Shown: in pieces, positions 39,938 through 51,320 of the stretch
How the letters are laid out: each line of letters opens with the position of its first letter
Numbering within the stretch: the first letter of the stretch is position 1
Assembly: GCA_015680685.1 (NCBI GenBank)
Contig: MNCI01017954.1
Coordinates: forward strand, 62,958 to 126,957
Direction: 5' to 3'
Length of the DNA: 64,000 bases
Source: Gnetum montanum
Taxonomy: Eukaryota; Streptophyta; Gnetopsida; Gnetales; Gnetaceae
Notes under the pieces: generated by a model
The model's database searches: none
What the model saw: the letters and a program-made list of their open reading frames with translations, nothing else
Told to the model about the DNA's origin: nothing
Translations under genes and position numbers: made by a program

Positions 39938-40826
39938 TGATGAACTATGATTCATCTGGATGCGATATCAGACCCACGATATCGGGTACCCGATATTGCA
40001 CCCAACAACGATATCGGATACACGATATCATGACTCCTGCGTGAGCCTATAAATACACATGTAGGTGCATGAGAGGAGGAGACTAATGGATAGTTTTTAG
40101 TGACTTAGTTTAGTGTTAGAGTAGAGTCTTTTTGTCAGTTTTCCTCTCAACCCTTTCTCCCAATGCATGCCCACAGTGTGATGATTGTAATCATACAACA
40201 TCCTTTATTCGAGTGTGATGTACTTGGACATGCACATGACTAGAAATAAAGATCAAGATTACTTCATCATTACAGCATTCACTTAGTTTAATTATTTAAT
40301 TGTTATTGTTATTTATTACTTTCGTAGTTAATATCTCTTTACCCTAAACTCCTTAAACGTAGAATGAGTATGACTTAATCACGAGCATTTAAGTCTGACT
40401 ACTTGGTATCCCATTAGCATACCTAGGCCACGAGCTTGGTAATCCCAGTGGTAGTCGTGCACGAGGTCCAAGATGTGTACAAATGATTAAGGAATGGATG
40501 CTCATCGCACTTAGGCTAACTTAGACTCTCTCTTCTTATATCCTCTTAGTATAGCTCTCTCTCTCTTCCTTTTCCTCTTAGCTTAGCTAAGATTATTTTC
40601 CATCGCCTCCAAGAGTAGCATTAGTTTAGGAACACATCATACACCTCACTTTGGACTAAAACATACGTGACAAAGCAAATACTAGTCCAGGTGGGAAGAC
40701 AATGAACTACGATCAACAAGTAACTATCTAGATACCACAACTAGCCTGTCTGTAGAGTTCGACCAGATCGTGCGTGAAATTCTCATATTCGTATGGTTGA
40801 GTGTAGGGGTACCTCGCCACTCATCA
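39938..40826 (+). mobile_element. Ota-type solo LTR nested in Sol-C
   Basis: 889 bases from TGATGAACTATG to CCACTCATCA, flanked by ACACT and ACTCT (4 of 5 bases identical). It contains a perfect 18-base palindrome at 39,979-39,996, a TATA box (CTATAAATAC near 40,049), AATAAAG near 40,246 and family blocks to GGGGTACCTCGCC. Confidence 0.8.
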
Positions 40827-42035
40827 ACTCTCTCCCCCAGTATAGAGTGTAGTCAAGTGTAAACATGCAGAATAGTGTCCAAAGGCCCCCACAACGTAGC
40901 ACCAGCATTAACCTCATCTCCAACACATCTTCAGCAAACATTTGTATCTTTTTTGCATCCCCCTTCTCCTCAAAATTGTAACTATGCTCAACACCGCTTC
41001 CCATAGTGGACAGTGTAGTCTTAGAGCATAGTCTTGAAAAGTTCCATTTTTTGGCATTTTCTCAGGTACATTGTAGTCACGTTGGCACTGAGACATGTAA
41101 TTGCCAATGTAGTCATAGTCTCTTGCCCTTGCAAAGTCCATCAGGGCACAACACAATGCAATAATGCTTACTTCAGTGGAGAGTGTAGTTGGGCTACAAC
41201 GTAGTCCCAAGTACCCCACTACCACATGGTGCTCAATCTGCATTTCACAGTAACCCTAACCCTATAAATACCCCAATGTTATATGTTTTAGGGGTTGGCA
41301 TTTTTTTGACATGAGTATTTTTTGGTAGTTGGCATTTTGGGGCATTTTAGCATTTGGCACTTTGGTCGAACAAGACCCAAAGGAACACTGGTAACCGTAG
41401 AGAGGAGAAGTTGCATTCCACAGCCCAATGTAACCCCACCATAGCCCTGCAAGACACCACAGCCCATAGTACACCACAGTGGCCAACCTAGTAGGCATAG
41501 ACACCATGGTAAGCACCAGAATTCATTGCTGCCTGACATCACTGAGAGTGGGAATATGCTCTTTACTGTGTCTATTATACACTGCGTACCTTCTAAACTC
41601 CTTTTAGAACTAACCATGGTCAACCCCATTTAGGGTAGTGTTCTATTTCTTTCTCTTGCATTTTTCACATTTTCAACATGCAATCACGTTATAACTATGC
41701 TTAAGTGATAGTCTCCATGGGTGGGCACCCCATTTGCATCGAAACCCTTAACTATGCTTGCCTCCATTCTTGACTATGCTATACACTTAGCATCGTGAAC
41801 ACCGCTAGAACACTTGGCATCATTTTGCATTGTTTGCATTCGCATCTCAACTAACCATGCCACCCCTAGTTGTACCCAATGCCTCGGTTGCAACTAGCAA
41901 GTTCTTCTTTAATCGACAAGACTATTCAAGGCACCCCATCTTTGCTTCCAGCAAGTCCTCACAGGGATTCGGGGTTAGGCTGTGTGTCGATTAACCCCTC
42001 GGTGATTCTAGTCACTGATGTCTTCGATTGTTACA

Positions 42036-42285
42036 CCCTAGCACTAGTTAGATAAATAAAAGACTAATAAAAGACCTACAAGCAATGGCTATTTATGAGT
42101 ACTCATGGAAACGTTTCACATGATACACTGAGTGTGGATATGCTAGCAACCACATGGGCTATGTATATGATAGTATCGATTTGTTAGTCACGATGAGGAT
42201 AATGTCTATTATGATTGGATTATGATTATGTGGGTCANTGATGAGGATAATGTCTATTATGATTGGATTATGATTATGTGGGTCA
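42036..42285 (+). repeat. Chr-1 3' LTR, second part
   Basis: Collinear with 27,904-28,110 of the 5' LTR, after Sol-C. It includes the artefactual duplication at 42,192-42,285. It stops where the next Ota LTR begins. The last 650 bases of this LTR are not found in the window. Confidence 0.8.
42192..42285. repeat. 46-bp duplication around a single N (probable contig join)
   Basis: 42,192-42,237 is repeated identically at 42,240-42,285 on either side of N at 42,238, as at 9,848. Confidence 0.8.
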
Positions 42286-43173
42286 TGGATTATTCATAAT
42301 TTACATTTTTTGTAGGTTGTGATATTGGGCATCAGATATCAAAGTCGTGATATTGGATCCCTAATATCGACGCCTTAGCTACAGCATTGGATATTCGATA
42401 TCATTCCACACGTGCCTACCTATGAATATGACACTTAGGCACATGGTCCAAGAATCAATTTTAGTCAAACCTTACCAAAACTCTTGCACTTTAATTATGT
42501 AGCTTAGTGATAGAGTGAATGCCCGCAATGTCATGTTAAGTAGTTGTCTAGAATCTTTATTCGAGTGAAGTGTACTTGGGCACAATTCATGACAAAAATA
42601 AAGATTGAGATTGCTTTTCATCAATGCAGCATCCACTTAGCTTTACTTTTTTACTTAGCATAGTTTTTACTATTTTCTTAGCTTAATCATTTACATTTTC
42701 AAGTACTTTACTTTCCTTGTTTGTTAGTATAGCAGAATGAGTACAACTAGTTTCAAGCATTTAAGTGTAATCATTTGGTAACCTAGTAGTGGTTTCACTT
42801 GATTTGCTTAGTAGTGAACTCACTTGGTAGTAATAATTACATGAGCCCAAGGTGTGTACAATAAGCCAAAAATGGATACTTATTGTAGTAGGCTAGAGTA
42901 GATTGTCTTATTATTTTCCTTAGACTTAGAATTATTTTCACACTTACCATTGTAGCTAGGAGACATGGCCAACACAACATCATATATCATACACCTCACT
43001 GAGAGCAAAACCATATGCATAGACTATACTAGCTACATGTGGGAAGACAACGATCTTGAAATTTAACCAATTACTAGCATAATCACATTGCTTCATCCAT
43101 GGATTGCGATCGGGCTATGTATGAATACTCATATCTTGTATGGTTGGGTGTTGAATTACTCCATTGCTCATCA
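42286..43173 (+). repeat. Ota-type LTR (plus) ending at the tRNA copy
   Basis: It begins TGGATTATTC at the break in Chr-1. U3 contains repeated GATATT/ATATCG motifs (42,320-42,400), then TTTATTCGAGTG, AATAAAGAT, and U5 ending TTGCTCATCA. It is followed by one base and then the 75-base tRNA copy instead of a normal internal region. Confidence 0.75.
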
Positions 43174-43174
43174 T

Positions 43175-43249
43175 TAGCATCATTGTTAGGGATCAAACTT
43201 GGGTCTCCCACATGAAAATTGGGAATACTTACCACTATACTACAATGAA
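43175..43249 (-). pseudogene. Full-length tRNA-Asp copy with CCA, joined to LTR ends
   Basis: Read on the minus strand this aligns without gaps to all 72 bases of plant tRNA-Asp(GUC) plus the 3' CCA (here CTA). The D arm TAGTATAGTGGTAAGTATTC is unchanged and the T arm (AGTTTGATCCC) is recognisable. Differences are mainly transitions, and the anticodon stem and loop are altered. CCA is not encoded in plant tRNA genes, so the source was a mature tRNA. tRNA-Asp is the primer of this LTR family. It lies exactly between two U5 ends, which makes it a fixed reverse-transcription primer, not a functional tRNA gene. Confidence 0.85.
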
Positions 43250-44030
43250 TGATGTGTAGCAAGTATACACTACGCCTATCCATACGAATCACTAGCATTC
43301 ACTCAGTGATCCAGTCAAATTTCATAGACTTTAGCTATCTATGTACATTGGGTTCTAGGAGGTGAATCTAACAGTTGCAATCATTGTCTTCTCAATTCCA
43401 CTTGTGAAGGACAAGTGTATGGTTAAGTGTAACTGAGGCATATGACTTTTATAATTTTATATTTTATGGTTTAAGTTGCCTAAGTGCTGGACACAAAGTA
43501 AACTTAATGTGTAATTAATATAATAACTTACTAAAACTTAACTAATCCTAAAATAGGCATCCATTTCCACTTTCTGTACACATCTTGAACATGTTATAGC
43601 ATCACTGGGTTACTAAGCATTAAATGTATGCTTGAAGTGATCGTGCTTATGTTTGCTATTAAGTTAGTACTGATTACTTAGTTACAATTCATTAAAGTAA
43701 ATTACATGAATATTAAATGCAAAAAGAAAGCATTAATCTATTCTAAATGCTACAAGGTTTGATTAGAAAAGCTCGTCTTTATTGTTATTCACATCATGGT
43801 GCTCAGGTACATTAGTGCTCAAATAAAGATCCGTACAGTCTTTGACTCCTACTATAAGCACTTAGAAAATATTCTAACTCTAGTGAAAACAAACAACAAG
43901 AGCTTGTCCATGACTAAGAAATGGAATGGATGAATTGTATTCTACTTAGGCCCTAATATCATATCACATTCTACATTATCAGATATCCAATATTACGAGA
44001 TGCATGCATACCTATAAAGGATGAGGCAAT
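43250..44030 (-). repeat. Ota-type LTR (minus), U5 end joined to the 5' end of the tRNA copy
   Basis: It begins TGATGTGTAG and carries the family blocks in reverse orientation (CCATACGAATCACTAGC, AATAAAGATCC near 43,824, GATATCCAATATTACG near 43,980). The U3 end is unclear near 44,030, where a second reverse LTR fragment starts. Confidence 0.7.
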
Positions 44031-44310
44031 GTGATTATGCTAGCAATTGGTTAAAGTTCAGAATCGTTGTCTTCCTATGTGAAGCTAGTATAGTCTATGT
44101 GTATGGTTTAGCTATTAGTGAGGTGTATGATATATGACATTGTGATGGCCATGTCTCCTAGCTACAATGGCAAGTGTGAAAATAATTCTATGTCTAATGA
44201 AAACAATAAAACAATATACTCTAGCCTAGTACAATGAGTATTCATTCTTGGCTTGTTGTACATGCCTTGGGTTCATGTAATCATTACTTGGATTACCAAG
44301 TGAGTTCACT
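44031..44310 (-). repeat. Partial Ota-type LTR (minus), left arm of a palindrome
   Basis: Reverse-oriented R/U5 sequence from GTGATTATGCTAGCAATTGG to CCTTGGGTTCATG. It mirrors 44,311-44,605, giving an inverted repeat of about 575 bases with a short centre. Confidence 0.7.
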
Positions 44311-44690
44311 ATTGAGGGAATCAAGTGAAACCACTTAGTAATCTTAGTAATGATTACATGAGTCCAAGGTGTGTATGGTAAGCTAGGAATAGATACTCAT
44401 CATATTAGGCTAGAGTATATTAGTTTATTATTTTCCTTGGACTTAGAATTATTTTCACACTTACCATTGTGACTAGGAGTCATTGCCAAGAGAATGCCAT
44501 ATATCATACACCTCACTGAGAGGTAAACCATATGTATAGACTATACTAGCTACATGTGGGATGATAATAATTTTGAACTTTAACCAATTACTAGCATAAT
44601 CACATTATCTCATCCATGAATTACAATTAGGATACGTGTGAACACTCATATCTTGTATGGTTGGGTGTTGGATTACTCCACCAATCATCA
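44311..44690 (+). repeat. 5' LTR of Ota-2, truncated (R/U5 only)
   Basis: Plus-oriented, ending CCAATCATCA next to a primer site. U3 is missing. It is the right arm of the palindrome with 44,031-44,310. Confidence 0.7.
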
Positions 44691-44691
44691 T

Positions 44692-44709
44692 TGGCATCGT
44701 TGCCAAGGA
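44692..44709 (+). promoter_or_regulatory. Ota-2 primer binding site for tRNA-Asp
   Basis: TGGCATCGTTGCCAAGGA matches the complement of the tRNA-Asp 3' end at 14 of 18 positions, one base after the LTR. Confidence 0.75.
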
Positions 44710-44824
44710 CAAGTTAATGTATGCTTAGTAATTGATTTCACAAAGTTCGTTGTACTTGGAACACAAAGTTAAACTTCATAATTGTAAGAAAAGCACATTT
44801 AAAACAAGCATCTTAAAATATAAT

Positions 44825-47250
44825 ATGACTTCAAAGAATAATACAACATTACCTGCCAAGGAACTACAGATAAGTAGTGAAAGAATCAACGAAGAAGAAG
44901 ACTGGAGTATGTCGATGCAAAAAGGATCTCATATGCTCATCATGATCCTTACTATCCCTATTTCACGTTCATCTTTCATCAAGATAAATGACTTAGGTGG
45001 AGAGATCTCATAGGAAAAATTGTTTTACCACCAAAACATTTAGCACCCATTATGCTCCAAATTGTTCTCAAGGGGATGAAACTAAGTGAAAAACTTGGAG
45101 AGTACCATGAAACCAAATACATGACCCGACCATATGAACCTATTGACAAGTAGTTAAGGAAAGACCATGTCATGAAAACAAGACATGAACAGACAAGGGA
45201 AAGACAATCAACTCTATTGTTGTCTTGAAGGAGCTTGATGTAGATGCATCCATTGCTAAACAACTCCATCAAAATCATGAGTTCTAGTCACAGATCCCTA
45301 TCATTTGACTAGAGGAAACTATTAGGAATAAATCACACTCTGAATTAGTAGAGATACTTAGGCATGAGGCAAAAGAATCAAGGCACAAGCAAGACTCAAT
45401 TCCAAGAGTTCCTACTAGATCTCATAAGGACAAACTTCAAAGACATCATAGGAGGGCAAGCCAACACCATTCTCCTACTACCTCACTTGCATCCTCACGA
45501 TCATCAAAAGACTCTAATAGAAGAAGGCAAAGGTACAAAGACCATGATAGGGAAGAGAGGATAACTCATGACTATCATGGTCATTACGCAAGACATTTTG
45601 ATGTAGAAGATGAAGAGTATGAGTAGTGCAGATGCAAGGATCGCAGAAATCATGAAAGGGACGAGTATAGAAGGGAGTACTATTACAATTGAGTGCATGA
45701 ATCTAAACAAGATGATGAACCCCTAATGGAAACTTGCAACATGATTAACATACAAAAAGTTGATCACATTCCAACTAGGCATGTGATGGATAGCCACATG
45801 AAATGGCTCGATATGAACAACATGCCAAGACTTGAAGGTGGCTATAATGCTGATCCACAACATCACCTTCAGGCTTTCCATGATGCATGTGCCCTACAAA
45901 ACATCAATAGTGATTGGCAAAAGTTAAAGTTGTTTCCCATAGCACTTGTCAACGAGGGAGAAAGTTGGTATAGATCATTAGAACTTGAATTAGTCAAATG
46001 TTGGAGTATCATGCTAAACCTATTCATAGGTGTTCAACTTAAGAAAATAGATCCAAGGACGGAAGTAAGGGACTCATGAAACCCTCGATGCAGCAATGGG
46101 CAGATACTATTCACTGTTGCATAAATGTCTAGGCCATGGATTCTCACCAAGGAAACAACTCTAGCACATTGTAGATGGGTTGAGAAGTAAAAATAGAGGG
46201 ACTCCTGGGATTTATGCCCAAGGAAAATTGTCTAAAATGACTGTCCATCGCATCTAGAGATTAACTGATCAAGTAGCAAAGGAGGGAGGAGAGCTCAAGA
46301 AGAGAGAGTCAATTGAGGAATATAATAGAGACTCATCAATTAGAAAGAAAGATGTGTAGATATGTGACAAGCAAGAGAATGAAATCTTGGAAGATGTTAT
46401 TCAGAAAAAGATACTACCTATTCATAAATCAGTCAATGATATAGCAACTAAGGTAAAGAAAGTTTGGGATTCAATGGATGAAAAGTTTGCTAAAGCCTTG
46501 AATATTATAAAAGAAAAGACTTAACAAGCACTTAACCAGGGTAAAGAGATGAAGAAGAAAACAGATTATGGATGAGAAAGTTATAGGAAAAAAAAATTTG
46601 CAACCATTGAAGGGTATACTAACACCAGTTTGGAGGAACAGGAAGGATGAAATGTGTGCGAGTATGAACATCCCAAGGGATGTTGTCTTGTTATGGCCCA
46701 CTTGCAAGAATCTAGGGTATATGCACTTAATCCAAGCTTTTTCAAAATCATATGCTCAAAAGGCTACCTCATCCTCAAGGTAATATCAAGTAAACCTTCA
46801 GTCAACATATTACCCAAGCAGAGCCTACCTTGAACCAAAAGAGCAATATTAGCAACAATGGTAGCAACTACAAGCATGGATAATGCCACCACTAAGGAAA
46901 CAATATCCATATAGGCAACTAGACCCTTATGGATATTACGTTAAGTGTGCAATATCTCCAAGAAATACATTAGTTCAAACTTCTTCTCATTATTATCCAC
47001 TACAGTACTACAGACCTACTACTCCAAGCATGGATCAGAGTCCTTATGCACATTCATCAAAAGCTGGTCCATCAAATTCCCCTTCAAATCATATACGACT
47101 TGGACCACCACCTGCTATGTAAGAAGAATTACTGTCATAACCATAGCAAAGAAAAGCTACAATAGTAGTGAATATATAGGTGGAGGATCTTACCAACAAC
47201 ACTAAGGGCCAAGCAAAGAAACATTCTTTCTTTTGGACAATTTTTTAAAA
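44825..47250 (+). pseudogene. Ota-2 Gag (degenerate)
   Basis: The start is placed at ATG 44,825 (MTSKNNTTLPAKELQIS). A YFTFIFHQDK block (about 44,955) parallels the Ota-4 Gag head, followed by GKIVLPPKHLAPIM. The capsid block reads MPRLEGGYNADPQHHLQAF, LQNINSDWQKLKLFP and GESWYRSLELELVK (45,693-46,079). After a frameshift LGHGFSPRK-like and YAQGKLSKM-like blocks follow. The zinc motif is EYEHPKGCCLV near 46,660, then a Tyr/Pro/Ser/Gln-rich tail to about 47,120. Stops and frameshifts make it non-functional. Confidence 0.7.
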
Positions 47251-47459
47251 GGCTAATAGAGTCAGAACTTCATTAAGATCAACTTCTCCTATAACATATT
47301 CTCTTACCAAAAACAAGCTTTTATCATCATGTAACACAAACATAAAAACAAACACATAAACTATTATGCTTACAGAAATCATTATGAACTAGATTAAGGT
47401 AGGGCCACTCCCTAGGAGGAGAATTGACCTAGGAGTTCATTTGATTTATATAGGATTAG

Positions 47460-47863
47460 CTAAAAATCTGCCATGGAAAGCTCTATTGGACTTAGGTTTT
47501 GGGGTAAATTTGATCTCTTATGAAACATATCAAGCAGATAACCTACCATCCTTAAAGGAGTATAATATCAGGTTGGAGCTTGTAGATTAGATTGTTGCCA
47601 TTCCTTTGGGATAGATAGAGGATGTGATGATCACTATCAATGGGTGGTCTTATCCAGTAAACTTTCTTGTAATTCATGTGAAAAATGAAGATAAGGCATT
47701 CTCAATAACCATGGCAAGGGCATGGCTTAGCGTAATCGATGCTAAGTTAAGCATGAGAGATTTATTTGTTGAAATCTTGAAGGAAGACAAGCATGGAGCC
47801 ATACACAGCAAATTCCATGCATCACTACTAATAGTAAAGGGTGCAATCGTGGATAGAGATTGA
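47460..47863 (+). pseudogene. Ota-2 aspartic protease (active site lost)
   Basis: The plus strand reads ALLDLGFGVNLISYETYQ, where the family has ALLDSGFGVNLIS: the active-site Ser is Leu (TTA from TCA, a C-to-T change). ITINGWSYPVNFLVIHV and ARAWLSVIDAKLSMRDL (47,624-47,863) follow, as in Ota-1. No reverse transcriptase follows. After 47,870 the sequence becomes non-coding. Confidence 0.75.
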
Positions 47864-48298
47864 AGAGTGTCAACATAGTTAGTACAATAGTCCACAATGC
47901 AAGTGAAAAGGAAAGATGTGCAAAAGCAAGAGCATGGGCTACCAAACCAAAAGACACCTTGTGGCCAACAACTAAGGATGTTAATTTGCCTAGAATATGC
48001 ATGGAACAATCTAATTCACTTTTTAATTTCCATTCTAAGAAAATGACTCCAAGGACCTAAAAATAAAATTAATAAATCATAATCATACACCAATAGGAAA
48101 AGAAAACAAAAACTTAGACTACCAAAACTCATTTATCATCAAGATTACATGGGACACTAACTAAAAAGTTAAATCACTAAAGATGATAAGTGAATCACCT
48201 GGAGTGTATGATCTAGGAGATCTAGGGAGCATCTTTCGAACACTCACCCATGAGTTTAGTCATGAAGGAGATGCTTTATCTTAATTTATGAATTAGTA

Positions 48299-48570
48299 AG
48301 TTCTTTTTATTTTTTTGTTTTATATTTACTTTTACTTTTCCTATTTCTTGATACAAATTTTTAAATTCTTTTATACTTTTCATTTTCTTTTCATTTTTCA
48401 CATTCTTTAATATTTTTTCATTCTTTTATACTCTTTTCACTTCTTAAAATTTTTGATATTCATCCACAATTTTCAATTCTTTAATGATTTTTCCTTCTTT
48501 AACATTTTTCATTCCTTACGTCTTTTTCCAATTCTTACTATCTTTTTCATACTTTGTTTTCATTTTCTTT
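48299..48570 (+). repeat. Ota-2 T-rich tract
   Basis: About 270 bases of T-dominated degenerate repeat (TTCATTCTTTTATACTTTTC-like units). Equivalent sense-strand T-rich tracts occur in Ota-3 (51,335-51,445), Ota-1 (1,380-1,460, minus) and Ota-4 (57,500-57,612, minus). The remaining Ota-2 3' region (48,571-48,767) holds an ATTATTTG-ACAGTGAG block shared with Ota-3 but no gene. Confidence 0.6.
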
Positions 48571-48767
48571 GTAAATAATTTTGATTGTCAGTAAACCCAT
48601 TATGAATAAGGCAAGATGTAGCCTAATAAAGTAAATATTTCTCTATGTTATCAAATCACAAGGGACTAATTATTTGAACAGTGAGACTACACCATCCATC
48701 CATTCATTCCATCAATAAGAGGTTCTCACCATGGCTATAATGATATTCTTTCCATCATATAACTAGT

Positions 48768-49412
48768 TGATGAGACACATTTTCCTCTCAACCCTTTCTC
48801 CCAGTGCATGCCCGTAGTGTGATGATTGTAATTGTACAACATCATTGATTTGAGTGTGACGTACTTGGACACACACATTACTTCATCATTGCAGCATTCA
48901 CTTAAATTAATTATTTGTTTACTTGTTATTTACTGCTTTCCTAATTAATCTCTCTCACCCTTAAACTCATGTTAAACGCGGAATGAGTACCACTTGATTA
49001 CGAGCATTTAAGTGTGACTACTTGGTAACCCAGTAGTGTACCTAGGATCTATACTTCGTAATCTCAGTGGTAGTCGTGCACAAAGTCCAAGATGTGTATG
49101 GATGATCAAGGAACGGATGCACATCGCATTTAGGCTAGGTAGATTCCTTCTCACCCTTTCCCACTTAGCGTAGTTAATATTATCTTCCATTGCCTTCAGG
49201 AGTAGCATTAGGTTAGAAATACATCATACACCTCACTCTAGACTAAACCATACGTGACAAAGCTAATACTAGTCTAGGTGGGAAGACAACGAATTGTGAC
49301 TTAAGGCTAACTATCTAGATGCCACAACTAGTCCGTTTGAGGAGTTCGACCGGATCATGCATGTAACGCTCATATTCATATGTTGAGTGTAGGGGTACCT
49401 CGTCACTCATCA
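48768..49412 (+). repeat. Ota-type LTR shared by Ota-2 (3') and Ota-3 (5'), U3 shortened
   Basis: It starts TGATGAGACACATTTTCC, joining directly to the CTCTCAACCCTTTCTCCCA block that in the solo LTR at 39,938 lies about 200 bases inside. The U3 palindromes and TATA box are therefore missing. It ends GGGGTACCTCGTCACTCATCA. Confidence 0.75.
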
Positions 49413-49413
49413 T

Positions 49414-49431
49414 TAGTACCGTTGCTGGGGA
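49414..49431 (+). promoter_or_regulatory. Ota-3 primer binding site for tRNA-Asp
   Basis: TAGTACCGTTGCTGGGGA, 14 of 18 positions matching the tRNA-Asp complement, one base after the LTR. Confidence 0.8.
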
Positions 49432-49553
49432 CAGTGCTAGTTATCTAGATTAGTTATATCATACAAGGTCGCGGTAAAGGAATTAACGATATATCTTTTA
49501 TGAAAAAATAATTATAAAAAGTCACACATAAATTCACACACAATCTCACAACC

Positions 49554-51320
49554 ATGCCTCTCATACAAGACTACGATAATGCCACATCTAGTGAGGAAAT
49601 TCATTGGAGAACCAATGAATTATATGACAACGAAGATTGGAGTACGCAACCCGAGGTGGGGGTTTCCTATAAACATGAACAAAGGCAACATCGTCCCAAC
49701 GCANNNNNNNNNNNNNNAAGCTCTTTCCTATGACACTCGTTGGCCAAGAAAAAGTATGGTATAGATCATTAAAACCAAATTCAATACGACGTTGGCCAAC
49801 AATGGTAGAACTCTTTAACGAAAGATATCAAACCTACGCAAGAGTGTCAGCCTTGAGGAAACAAATCCAAGAGTGGAAACAAGCAAAACATGAACCCTTG
49901 AACATGGCCTTAGAAAGATATTATTCACTGTTAAACAATTTTCCAGGCCATGGGTTTTCCAAGGAAAGGCTAATGTACCATACCATTGATGGACTTCGTG
50001 ATGCAACAAGAGAAACCCTAGGGATGTATGCCCAAGGTCAACTATACAAACTACGAACCCATAAAGTCCAAGAGCTTGTTAAGCGGGTAGTAAGAGAAGA
50101 AGGAGAATTTCCTAGATGGGAGAGTATTGAAAAATATCAACGGGACCAAAATCTCAACTTAACAAAGGTCCATAATCATAAAAAGGAGAAATCAACCTAT
50201 CACAAGGAGAAAGAACCATCTTTTCCAGTACAACAATCATTAGAAGAAGTCGATGCAAAGATCAATAAGATGTTGGAATGGACATATAAAAAGTGTGGAG
50301 AATTTATCAATATTATTGAAGATAGAGTTTTGACAACCCAAGAATGAGGACAAAGTATCAGTAGACAATCGAAAAGAAGGGATAAGAAAAATAAGAGCTC
50401 AACTGCCAATCATACGTATTTATGCAACATATGCTTGTGCGATCACCCCAAGGGCTAATGCCCAATCTTGTTACATTTATATGAGCATTGGGGAAACACA
50501 TTACATCCAGAGTTCATACAGAGATACTGTGTTCGATCATAGTGGCAACAATCCTAGTCGTGGCGGAGACCACCCCTAAACTGGAGACAGCCTTCGTATC
50601 ATCTGAACCCAAATGCTTATCTTGTTCAACATCCTGTTTCCCCAACTGGGTCAACATACTCTATCTCATTGCACTACTATTCTCCTCAATATTATTAGCC
50701 CATGTCCTCAACAAAACCACCACCTTGTGCACCTTATACTCCTCCTAGTTTTTAGCATTCTCATCCTTTCCCTCCTTCTACATCGCCACCAACTGTTCCT
50801 AAGGTGTCTGCACCACAACAACAATCCCCGAACGTTACTTGTGCTACTATTGGCAACAACAATGAGAGACCTTAGCAACATCGAAGACGTCCCTTCTTTA
50901 GAAATGAACCTAGGAAGGGACAACATAATTCCAAGGCCACTGCATCCTCCAACTCAGCACAAGTCCAACCCTATGGTGCACCCTTATCTTCAAACCCAAC
51001 ACCTCATGTTACTTCCTCAAGGCCACCAATCAACACTCCAACAACCATACGGCCCAATGAACACAGCCATGGGAGGTAACGTTCTGATCCTTGCATACCA
51101 TCTAATGGTCCCAATTATCATAATGGTTCAACTCTTTATCAAGGAACCACATCTCATAAATTGCCCCACTATGTTTACTATAATCAAGTGTCTGAACCCG
51201 AATGGGGTAAGTATTACCAAGTCCCAATATTTCCAACATGCAAGGATCCTCATCTTCCATTTATTAATCCTTGCCATCCTCAATCGTTTAGTTATAGGGG
51301 ATATTCCCCATTCTAGTAAC
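49554..51320 (+). pseudogene. Ota-3 Gag with long low-complexity tail
   Basis: Gag starts MPLIQDYDNATSSEE at 49,554 and runs open to a gap of N at 49,703-49,716. That gap must hide sequence, because the frame changes and the conserved LEGGYNADPQHHLQAF part is missing. It resumes KLFPMTLVGQEKVWYRSLKP and continues through YQTYARVSALRKQ, LERYYSLLNNFPGHGF and LGMYAQGQLYKLR to a TGA at 50,345-50,347. The same frame then continues with few stops through a zinc motif CNICLCDHPKG (50,424-50,463) and about 280 residues rich in Pro, Ser, Asn, Gln and Tyr to about 51,320. No protease follows. Confidence 0.7.
49703..49716. other. Assembly gap of 14 N inside Ota-3 Gag
   Basis: Comparison with Ota-2 and Ota-4 Gag shows that far more than 14 bases are missing here, so the gap length is nominal. 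Confidence 0.9.

Larger units (their letters stand above)
39119..42035 (+). mobile_element. Solo LTR Sol-C (about 2.0 kb without its own insertion)
   Basis: It starts TGAAACACTAG and ends CGATTGTTACA, inserted in the Chr-1 3' LTR between 5-base flanks TCCTA (39,114-39,118) and CCCTA (42,036-42,040), one mismatch. The uninterrupted 5' LTR has CCCTAGC at this point, which supports an authentic duplication. No coding region is present. Its U3 holds a tandem array and is itself interrupted by an Ota solo LTR at 39,938-40,826. Confidence 0.7.

Noticed and set aside
43175-43249. Functional tRNA-Asp gene
   Set aside because: It includes the CCA end, has an altered anticodon arm and 5' end, and is fused to LTR ends without flanking tRNA-gene sequence.
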